Source of the DNA: an uncultured Bacteroides sp.
GTDB taxonomy: Bacteria; Bacteroidota; Bacteroidia; Bacteroidales; Bacteroidaceae
Reading direction: 5' to 3'
Assembly: GCF_910585845.1 (NCBI RefSeq)
Contig: NZ_CAJUHF010000068.1
Coordinates: forward strand, 1-13,398
DNA: 13,398 bases
The position numbers and the translations under genes are program-made. Of the stretch, positions 1 through 5,816 are shown piece by piece; the first letter of the stretch is position 1; each line of letters opens with the position of its first letter. Under the pieces are notes generated by a model. It saw nothing but the letters and a program-made list of their open reading frames with translations, did not search any database and was not told the origin of the DNA.

Positions 1-342
1 TTTTTTTTCGCTGTTTTTTGTCTGTTTTCTGCTTTTTTTTTTGCTTCGGTTCTGCTTTTTTTGCTTCAATTCCGCTGTTCTTCCGGCTTGTTTTGTTTCC
101 TCTCTGCGGCTTGTCGGCCGTGTCTCTGCGGGTCGCTTCGTCGTTGTTTGTTTCTCTTTCGCATTCCGGTTTCAGGGGGATGATGTATCCTTTTTCAATC
201 TCGACTCCCCTCCCTGATATGTCTTTGACAGGTGTCTACTGTCAGTCTAAAACAGGTGGAGTGTCAGAAGTTTTGCAATATTCAGTCGAAAAAACGTTAA
301 CACTGTTGGCTTGTCTCATAAAAAAGTACGATATTTGCAGCC
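1..342. other. Left margin without a confident gene; T-rich on plus strand
   Basis: The first 70 bases are very T-rich on the plus strand, so the minus strand reads as runs of Lys, Gln and Glu codons. A minus-strand frame is open from about 235 to the left edge (78 codons) but contains no ATG, GTG or TTG. A different minus frame has a good ribosome-binding-like stretch (GGGAGGGGAG, 214-205) before a TTG at 198-196, but stops after 8 codons. The plus-strand open frame at 18-350 is Phe-rich only because it lies opposite the Lys-rich strand, and I do not accept it as a gene. The stretch may be the edge of a broken or lysine-rich minus-strand gene, or plain intergenic DNA holding the promoter of the LysE-family gene. 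No clear TAnnTTTG promoter element was found. Confidence 0.4.
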
Positions 343-996
343 ATGATTGAAATAAGGACCATATTCGATATATTATGGAAGGGCTTTATTATCGGGGTAG
401 TTGTATCTGCTCCCTTGGGGCCTGTCGGTGTGTTGTGCATCCAGCGCACGCTGAATAAGGGGCGCTGGTATGGCTTCATAACAGGGCTTGGGGCTTCGTT
501 GAGCGACATTGCATACGCCCTGCTGACGGGATACGGAATGAGCTTTGTATTCGATTATGTAAACAAAAACATCTTCTATCTGCAACTGCTCGGAAGCATC
601 ATGTTGCTGGCATTCGGTGTTTATACCTTCCGCAGCAATCCGGTTTCGTCCATCCGTCCTGTCTCTACCAACAAAGGTTCTTATTTTCACAACTTCATTA
701 CGGCGTTCGCCGTCACGCTTTCCAATCCGCTCATCATCTTCCTGTTTATCGGGCTTTTTGCACGTTTTGCGTTTGTCAGCGAGGGAGTGTTGGTGTTCGA
801 GGCGGTCACCGGATACATGGCAATTGCCTTAGGAGCCTTGTCGTGGTGGTTCGGCATTACTTATTTTGTGAATAAAGTCCGCACGCAATTCAACCTGCGG
901 GGCATCTGGATATTGAACCGTATCATCGGTAGCATTGTCATCATTGTCTCTATATTCGGGTTGGTATTTACGCTGATGGGCGAATCTCTTTATTAA
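343..996 (+). CDS. LysE-family amino-acid exporter
   Basis: This 217-residue integral inner-membrane protein belongs to the LysE/RhtB family, whose characterised members export amino acids; the substrate here is unknown. The N-terminal family signature is clear: a first hydrophobic segment (about residues 10-30) with SAPLGPVGVLCIQRTL, then a basic loop (NKGRWYG) and GLGASLSD at the start of the next segment. Further hydrophobic stretches lie near residues 80-95, 115-140, 150-175 and 190-212, giving about six membrane segments, and the length is normal for the family. The start is the first ATG of the frame. The DUF4924 gene begins 46 bases downstream on the same strand with no terminator between, so the two are probably co-transcribed. 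Family assignment is firm; substrate is not. Confidence 0.88.
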   Translation: MIEIRTIFDILWKGFIIGVVVSAPLGPVGVLCIQRTLNKGRWYGFITGLGASLSDIAYALLTGYGMSFVFDYVNKNIFYLQLLGSIMLLAFGVYTFRSNPVSSIRPVSTNKGSYFHNFITAFAVTLSNPLIIFLFIGLFARFAFVSEGVLVFEAVTGYMAIALGALSWWFGITYFVNKVRTQFNLRGIWILNRIIGSIVIIVSIFGLVFTLMGESLY

Positions 997-1042
997 AATC
1001 GGAAGCCGGAAGGCAAGAACCGGAAACAGGGAGTTGAAAGTC

Positions 1043-1585
1043 ATGAAGGTAGCACAGCAATTGAAAGCGAAGAATATCGCGGAATATCTTATATATATGT
1101 GGCAGGTGGAAGACCTGATACGTGCCCACGGGTGTGACAGTGATAAGATCAGCAAGAACATCATCTCGCGTTATCCCGAAGAAGAACGTCCTGCGCTGGA
1201 AGAATGGTATGGCAATCTGGTCGACATGATGCGGAACGAAGGTGTGATGGAGAAGGGCCATTTGCAAATCAACCGTAATGTGGTGATTAACCTGACGGAG
1301 TTGCATGGTGCGCTGTTATCGTCTCCCAAATACCCCTATTATAGTGCCGCCTACTTCAAGGCGTTGCCTTTCATTGTGGAACTGCGCCAGCGGAACGGGG
1401 CAAAAGAAGAGCCGGAACTGGAGACATGCTTTGAAGCCTTATATGGCGTCCTGCTGTTGCGCTTGCAGAAGAAAGAAATCACGCCGGGTACGCTGAAAGC
1501 GATAGAGGCCATCAGTAATTTCATCTCCATGCTTGCCAACTATTACGAAAAGGACAAGAACGGAGAGCTGAAGCTGGACGAATGA
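1043..1585 (+). CDS. DUF4924 family protein
   Basis: This 180-residue soluble protein is recognised as the Bacteroidetes family DUF4924, which has no established function. It begins MKVAQQLKAKNIAEYLIYMW and is predicted mostly helical, with conserved-looking aromatic and acidic positions near the N terminus (WQVEDLIRA), a central segment RYPEEERPALEEWYGNL, and an amphipathic C-terminal third. No signal peptide or membrane segment is visible. The ATG at 1043 is chosen because AGGGAG at 1028-1033 lies 9 bases before it; the frame also has a TTG three codons upstream (1034), which would overlap the spacer and is less likely. It follows the LysE-family gene closely and precedes rfbD by 86 bases on the same strand. 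No role can be inferred from the neighbours. Confidence 0.82.
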   Translation: MKVAQQLKAKNIAEYLIYMWQVEDLIRAHGCDSDKISKNIISRYPEEERPALEEWYGNLVDMMRNEGVMEKGHLQINRNVVINLTELHGALLSSPKYPYYSAAYFKALPFIVELRQRNGAKEEPELETCFEALYGVLLLRLQKKEITPGTLKAIEAISNFISMLANYYEKDKNGELKLDE

Positions 1586-1671
1586 CCGGAAAACGGCAGA
1601 CTTCGTACGGCAGGGCAGGCTGAAAACTGTATGAAATAAGATTGTAAATAACTAAATCTAACAATAAGAAG

Positions 1672-2532
1672 ATGAGAATATTAGTAACCGGAGCCAACGG
1701 ACAACTGGGCAATGAAATGCGGGAACTCGCCAAAGAGAATCCGCAGCATACCTATATCTTTACGGATGTTCAGGAACTGGATATTTGTGACGAGCTGGCG
1801 GTGCGGGCATGCATTGCCGACAATCAGGTAGAAGTCGTGGTGAACTGTGCCGCCTATACAGCGGTCGACAAGGCAGAAGATAACCAGGAATTATGCCGTA
1901 AGTTGAATGAGGAAGCACCGGGCATACTGGCACGTGCCGCACAGGCCAACGGGGCTGCCATGATACAGATTTCTACAGACTACGTGTTCGACGGCACGGC
2001 GCATGTCCCTTATACGGAAGAGTGCGAGACGTGTCCTAACTCAGTTTACGGATTCACCAAGTTGGGCGGCGAGAAAGAAGTGATGCAGAACTGCGAGAAA
2101 GCGATGGTGATTCGTACAGCCTGGCTGTATTCCATCTATGGAAACAATTTCGTAAAGACGATGCTCCGTCTCGGTCGCGAACGCGAATCGCTTGGTGTCG
2201 TATTCGATCAGATCGGCACTCCGACGTATGCTAAAGACTTGGCAACAGCCATCTATGCCGCTATCAACCACGGAATCGTTCCGGGCATCTACCATTTCAG
2301 CAACGAAGGCGTGTGCTCATGGTATGACTTCACGGTAACCATTCATCGTCTTGCCGGCATCGATACCTGCAAGGTAAGCCCTTTGCATACCGACGAATAT
2401 CCCGCCAAGGCACCCCGTCCGCACTATTCTGTGCTGGATAAAGCCAAGATCAAGAGGACGTTCGGAATCGAAATACCCCATTGGACGGATAGTCTTGATG
2501 CATGCATCAAGAAGTTGAAAGTGGAAAATTGA
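1672..2532 (+). CDS. rfbD: dTDP-4-dehydrorhamnose reductase
   Basis: This 286-residue short-chain dehydrogenase/reductase catalyses the last step of dTDP-L-rhamnose synthesis, the NAD(P)H-dependent reduction of dTDP-4-dehydro-L-rhamnose, supplying rhamnose for surface polysaccharides. The N terminus has the nucleotide-binding GxxGxxG (GANGQLG, residues 7-13). Other family marks are NCAAYTAVDKAE (58-69), STDYVFDG (101-108), the catalytic Tyr126 and Lys130 in YGFTK, the PTYAKDLA segment (184-191) and APRP (247-250). Length is normal. It starts at ATG after an AAGAAG-like stretch. The last residues (LKVEN) are encoded by the repeat at the left end of the cassette carrying the four-helix-bundle gene, so the native C terminus was probably altered by insertion. 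No rfbA, rfbB or rfbC gene is in the window, so the pathway is split. Confidence 0.93.
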   Translation: MRILVTGANGQLGNEMRELAKENPQHTYIFTDVQELDICDELAVRACIADNQVEVVVNCAAYTAVDKAEDNQELCRKLNEEAPGILARAAQANGAAMIQISTDYVFDGTAHVPYTEECETCPNSVYGFTKLGGEKEVMQNCEKAMVIRTAWLYSIYGNNFVKTMLRLGRERESLGVVFDQIGTPTYAKDLATAIYAAINHGIVPGIYHFSNEGVCSWYDFTVTIHRLAGIDTCKVSPLHTDEYPAKAPRPHYSVLDKAKIKRTFGIEIPHWTDSLDACIKKLKVEN

Positions 2533-2918
2533 AAGTGGAAAATTCAGAGAGTGCCATATCGATGAAGTCTTATGCGTTTGCTATACGTATAGTAAATGCT
2601 TTTAAATATTTGACTACGTCGCAGAAAGAATATGTTCTTTCGAAGCAATTGTTGAGAAGTGGGACTGCAATCGGAGCGTTGAACAGAGAAGCAATTCATG
2701 CTCAGAGCAAGGCTGACTTTCTGAATAAGATGAATATTGCCCTGAAAGAGGCTTATGAAACAGAATATTGGTTGCAGTTATTGTATGATACCCAATATTT
2801 GGATAAGAAAACTTATGAGTCAATCAATGCTGATTGTAGGGAATTAGTCGCTTTATTGACAAGTACAGTAAAAACAGTAAAAACGAATATAAAAATCAAG
2901 GAGAAGGGTAAGATGTGA
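2502..2918 (+). CDS. Four-helix-bundle protein, 23S-IVP/bAvd family
   Basis: This small protein (138 residues from the first ATG) matches the family found in intervening sequences of 23S rRNA and related to the accessory protein Avd of diversity-generating retroelements; free-standing copies are common in Bacteroidetes. Family marks are KSYAFAIRIV, KEYVLSKQLLRSGTAIGA, REAIHAQSKADFLNKMNIAL and ETEYWLQLLYDT, in that order. The start is uncertain. ATG 2502 overlaps rfbD and makes the repeat DNA coding. TTG 2529 or GTG 2535 would give the usual short lead before KSYAF, and ATG 2562 would give 118 residues lying wholly inside the inverted repeats. The stop is 5 bases before the right repeat. The gene is more AT-rich than rfbD and prfC, which fits transfer. 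There is no reverse transcriptase or 23S gene nearby. Its molecular role is not known; RNA or nucleic-acid binding is suggested by the family. Confidence 0.85.
   Translation: MHQEVESGKLKVENSESAISMKSYAFAIRIVNAFKYLTTSQKEYVLSKQLLRSGTAIGALNREAIHAQSKADFLNKMNIALKEAYETEYWLQLLYDTQYLDKKTYESINADCRELVALLTSTVKTVKTNIKIKEKGKM
2519..2545 (+). repeat. Left inverted repeat of the IVS-like cassette
   Basis: This 27-base arm is complementary to 2923-2949 with three mismatches. It lies in the last five codons of rfbD and just past its stop, inside a 14-base unit (TTGAAAGTGGAAAA) repeated twice from 2515. Confidence 0.7.
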
Positions 2919-2922
2919 GTTG

Positions 2923-2949
2923 GAATTTTCAACTTTCCATTTTCCATTT
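2923..2949 (-). repeat. Right inverted repeat of the IVS-like cassette
   Basis: This is the partner of the arm at 2519-2545 (24 of 27 positions complementary). It starts 5 bases after the stop of the small gene and runs into three perfect tandem copies of TTTCCAT (2934-2954). Its end is 17 bases before the prfC start codon, so a stem here could affect access to the prfC ribosome-binding region. Confidence 0.7.
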
Positions 2950-2966
2950 TCCATTTCGAAAGAAGT

Positions 2967-4532
2967 ATGAGCGAGATAGATAGGAGAAGAACTTTTGCGA
3001 TTATCGCGCATCCGGATGCAGGTAAGACTTCATTGACAGAAAAACTGCTGTTGTTCGGAGGACAGATTCAGGTGGCAGGTGCCGTAAAGAGCAATAAGAT
3101 CAAGAAGACTGCTACATCCGACTGGATGGATATAGAGAAACAACGTGGAATTTCTGTGACCACTTCCGTGATGGAGTTCGATTATCACGGATACAAGATC
3201 AACATCCTTGATACGCCCGGTCACCAGGACTTTGCCGAGGATACTTACCGCACACTGACCGCAGTGGACAGCGTTATCATCGTGGTGGACGGTGCGAAAG
3301 GTGTGGAGACGCAGACACGTAAACTGATGGAGGTGTGCCGCATGCGCAATACGCCGGTAATCATCTTCGTCAATAAGATGGACCGCGAAGCCAAAGACCC
3401 GTTCGACCTGCTCGACGAGTTGGAGGAGGAACTTGCCATCCATGTGCGCCCGTTGACTTGGCCTATCGAGAGCGGTGTCCGGTTTAAGGGTGTTTATAAT
3501 ATCTATGAGCATAATCTGAACCTGTTCCAACCTTCCAAACAGGTCGTTGCGGAGAAGGTGGAAGTGGACATTCATACCGAAGAACTGGACAAGCGTATCG
3601 GTGCGCAGCTGGCAGACAAGTTGCGTGGCGAACTGGAACTGATTGATGGCGTTTATCCGGAATTTGATAAGAATGAGTATCTGAAAGGCGATCTGGCTCC
3701 GGTCTTCTTTGGTTCGGCGCTGAATAACTTCGGTGTGGAAGAGTTGCTCAATTGCTTTGTGGAACTGGCGCCAAGCCCTCGTCCGGTGCAGGCAGAAGAG
3801 CGGGTAGTGGAACCCGACGAGCCGAAATTCACGGGTTTCATCTTCAAGATAACGGCAAACATCGACCCGAATCACCGTTCCTGTATCGCATTCTGCAAAG
3901 TCTGCTCAGGAAAATTCACGCGAAATGCTCCCTATCTGCATGTGCGTCACGGAAAGACTATGCGCTTTTCTTCGCCCACACAATTCATGGCGCAGCGCAA
4001 GACCACGGTCGATGAGGCTTGGGCAGGCGATATCATCGGTTTGCCGGACAACGGGACATTCAAGATTGGCGATACGCTGACTGAGGGTGAACAGTTGCAC
4101 TTCCGCGGTTTGCCGAGCTTCTCGCCGGAGATGTTCAAGTATATCGAGAATGCCGATCCGATGAAGCAGAAACAGCTTGCCAAGGGTATCGACCAGCTGA
4201 TGGACGAAGGTGTGGCGCAGTTGTTTGTCAACCAGTTTAATGGCCGGAAGATTATCGGTACGGTGGGGCAGTTGCAGTTCGAGGTCATCCAATACCGTTT
4301 GGAGAACGAATACAGTGCAAAGTGCCGCTGGGAACCGTTGAGCCTCTATAAAGCCTGCTGGATAGAGAGTGACGATCCGAACGAGCTGGAAGCCTTCAAG
4401 AAACGTAAGTACCAGTATATGGCCAAGGACCGTGAGGGTAGGGATGTCTTCCTGGCGGACAGCGGCTATGTGCTTCAGATGGCTCAGATGGATTTTAAAC
4501 ACATCAAGTTCCACTTTACCTCAGAGTTCTGA
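2967..4532 (+). CDS. prfC: Peptide chain release factor 3 (RF3)
   Basis: This 521-residue GTPase recycles release factors RF1 and RF2 from the ribosome after peptide release. The GTP-binding motifs are intact: G1 AHPDAGKT (residues 14-21), the switch region EKQRGISVTTS (57-67), G3 DTPGHQ (82-87) and G4 NKMD (136-139). The translation-factor domain II and the RF3 C-terminal domain follow (for example QLFVNQFNGRKIIGTVGQLQFEV, written here as one landmark near residue 415, ending in GQLQFEV). Length is normal for RF3, and these motifs separate it from EF-G, which is longer. The ATG at 2967 follows GAAAGAAGT; no strong Shine-Dalgarno is present. It lies 48 bases after the four-helix-bundle gene, and probably followed rfbD directly before the cassette arrived. 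No terminator was seen in the 76 bases before the GH53 gene. Confidence 0.95.
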   Translation: MSEIDRRRTFAIIAHPDAGKTSLTEKLLLFGGQIQVAGAVKSNKIKKTATSDWMDIEKQRGISVTTSVMEFDYHGYKINILDTPGHQDFAEDTYRTLTAVDSVIIVVDGAKGVETQTRKLMEVCRMRNTPVIIFVNKMDREAKDPFDLLDELEEELAIHVRPLTWPIESGVRFKGVYNIYEHNLNLFQPSKQVVAEKVEVDIHTEELDKRIGAQLADKLRGELELIDGVYPEFDKNEYLKGDLAPVFFGSALNNFGVEELLNCFVELAPSPRPVQAEERVVEPDEPKFTGFIFKITANIDPNHRSCIAFCKVCSGKFTRNAPYLHVRHGKTMRFSSPTQFMAQRKTTVDEAWAGDIIGLPDNGTFKIGDTLTEGEQLHFRGLPSFSPEMFKYIENADPMKQKQLAKGIDQLMDEGVAQLFVNQFNGRKIIGTVGQLQFEVIQYRLENEYSAKCRWEPLSLYKACWIESDDPNELEAFKKRKYQYMAKDREGRDVFLADSGYVLQMAQMDFKHIKFHFTSEF

Positions 4533-4608
4533 ACGGTTGGACTCACATGAAATGTTTTCTGAATAAGTGAATATAAATAGATATTGTTAATTATTAAATT
4601 GTATTACT

Positions 4609-5127
4609 ATGAAGCGAATAAAATTTTTCTCAGTTTTGCTGTGCATCGCTTTTTTTGTTTCGGCATGTGGCAGCAATAAAGATGTTGAACCCAGTGAGAA
4701 ACCTAATCCTGGTGACGAAGAAGTTACAGTAAGCGGATTTGCCAAGGGAGCGGATATCAGTTGGGTAACGGAGATGGAAAAGAACGGCATGAAGTTCCGC
4801 AACGCTGCCGGTGAAGAAAGAGACTGCTTTCTATTGATGAAAGAGTTAGGTCTGAATGCCATCCGCCTGCGCGTGTGGGTAGACCCATCAGCACACGGAA
4901 ACTGGTGCAATGAGAGCGACCTGGTGGCTAAGGCAAAACGGGCTGCTGCTTTGGGACTGGACTTGATGATTGATTTCCATTACAGCGATTGGTGGGCGGA
5001 TCCTGCACAGCAATACAAGCCGGCCTCATGGGTGGGTAAGAACCTCACGGAGTTGAAGAAAGCCATTGCCGACCATACGGTAAGTGTACTGCAGGCTCTG
5101 AAGAATGCCGGAGTCACTCCGAAGTAG
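4609..5127 (+). CDS. GH53 N-terminal fragment (172 aa) ending at the premature TAG
   Basis: This is what would be translated if the TAG acts as a stop. It keeps the lipoprotein signal (lipobox VSAC, Cys20) and roughly the first half of the TIM barrel, ending ...NAGVTPK, but lacks both catalytic glutamates. It should be inactive as a hydrolase. It starts at ATG after an AT-rich leader with no clear Shine-Dalgarno. Confidence 0.6.
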   Translation: MKRIKFFSVLLCIAFFVSACGSNKDVEPSEKPNPGDEEVTVSGFAKGADISWVTEMEKNGMKFRNAAGEERDCFLLMKELGLNAIRLRVWVDPSAHGNWCNESDLVAKAKRAAALGLDLMIDFHYSDWWADPAQQYKPASWVGKNLTELKKAIADHTVSVLQALKNAGVTPK

Positions 5128-5793
5128 GTGCAGGTAGGTAATGAAATTCGTCCGGGAATGTTGTGGGACAAGGATAAGTCATTGAGCGGCGCATCCTACG
5201 ATGTGACGGAACGTGACCTGAAAGATGCCCCGGCCAATGCTTCCGACAAAGTGGTTTATCCCATGAACTGGGCTAATCTCGGTGCATTCGTTACCACTGG
5301 ATATGATGCAGTGAAGTCTGTATTTTCGGATGCTATTGTCATTGTCCATTTGGATAACGGATGGGACGATGGTTTGTTCAATTGGTTCTTTGATGAACTG
5401 AAGAAGAACGGTGGCAAATGGGATATGATAGGTATGTCGCTCTATCCCTATTGGTCGCGCGAATCCAAACCGGAATATGCATCGGCAGACGCTGTTATAA
5501 CTGATTGTATCAACAACATCAAGGCGGTGAGCAAGAAGTATGGTTGCGATGTGATGGTTGTGGAGACAGGCATGGAATGTGCGGACGACAAAGGCAACCT
5601 GGCAAACAGTTCTGTTCTTGCTCAAGGAAAAGTGCTGATGACGCGTATCCTGAAAGAGTGCCTCGAGAAGACGGACGGACGTTGCAAAGGCGTGTTCTAT
5701 TGGGAACCGGAGTGTAAGCCAAGCCAGTACCGCTTGGGAGCATTTACCGAAGACGGCCGTCCTACAGTCATCATGGAAGCATTCAAAGATTAA
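5128..5793 (+). CDS. GH53 C-terminal fragment (221 aa)
   Basis: This is the rest of the GH53 frame after the TAG. The codon right after the stop is GTG, so restart is formally possible, but the nearest GGAG (5110-5113) is 14 bases away, which is too far for a good ribosome site. The fragment carries both catalytic Glu residues (VQVGNE and VVETG) but has no signal peptide and only half a barrel, so it is unlikely to work alone. Confidence 0.45.
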   Translation: MQVGNEIRPGMLWDKDKSLSGASYDVTERDLKDAPANASDKVVYPMNWANLGAFVTTGYDAVKSVFSDAIVIVHLDNGWDDGLFNWFFDELKKNGGKWDMIGMSLYPYWSRESKPEYASADAVITDCINNIKAVSKKYGCDVMVVETGMECADDKGNLANSSVLAQGKVLMTRILKECLEKTDGRCKGVFYWEPECKPSQYRLGAFTEDGRPTVIMEAFKD

Positions 5794-5816
5794 TCTAACA
5801 TTTTTTCTGACCGATC

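Larger units (their letters stand above)
2515..2955 (+). mobile_element. IVS-like cassette: inverted repeats around the four-helix-bundle gene
   Basis: The left end (2519-2545) and right end (2923-2949) are inverted repeats that match at 24 of 27 positions. Both are made of 7-base units. On the left, TTGAAAGTGGAAAA occurs twice in tandem (2515-2542). On the right, TTTCCAT occurs three times in tandem (2934-2954). The four-helix-bundle gene fills the interior almost exactly. In RNA the ends could pair to a 27-bp stem closing a loop of about 377 nt, which is the layout of 23S rRNA intervening sequences that carry the same protein family. A direct repeat AAGAAGT lies at 2509-2515 and 2960-2966. 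Mobility is inferred; no transposase or other enzyme for movement is seen. Confidence 0.5.
4609..5793 (+). pseudogene. GH53 endo-beta-1,4-galactanase lipoprotein, interrupted by in-frame TAG
   Basis: Read through, the frame gives a 394-residue glycoside hydrolase family 53 enzyme (arabinogalactan endo-beta-1,4-galactanase), which cuts beta-1,4-galactan. It begins with a lipoprotein signal (hydrophobic core, then VSAC with Cys20), so the product would be outer-membrane anchored. Family landmarks are FAKGADISWV (44-53), LGLNAIRLRVWVDP (80-93), LMIDFHYSDWWADP, the acid/base Glu179 in VQVGNE (174-179), and the nucleophile Glu319 in VVETG. Codon 173 (5125-5127) is TAG where the family expects Trp (WVQVGNE); one G-to-A change from TGG explains it. 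No other stop or frameshift is present, so the lesion is recent or a sequencing error, or it is read through. The GH2 gene follows 23 bases later, so both probably share a transcript. Confidence 0.85.

Noticed and set aside
327..337. TACGATATTTG as a promoter of the LysE-family gene
   Set aside because: It does not fit TAnnTTTG, and it lies only 6 bases before the ATG.
18..350. Plus-strand open frame of 110 codons, Phe- and Ser-rich
   Set aside because: Its composition is the complement of a Lys-rich stretch, it overlaps the LysE-family start, and it has no family features.
3030..3875. Long minus-strand open frame of 281 codons inside prfC
   Set aside because: It lies opposite a complete RF3 gene with all GTPase motifs and has no recognisable domain.
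5109..5121. CGGAG-TCA-CTCCG hairpin just before the GH53 stop
   Set aside because: It is only a 5-bp stem in coding DNA of ordinary composition, and the 3-base loop makes it unlikely to matter.
4609..5793. Reassigned or programmed UAG (for example pyrrolysine) in GH53
   Set aside because: The other genes in the window do not use in-frame TAG, the site is a plain Trp position one base from TGG, and no recoding signal or pyrrolysine gene is visible.
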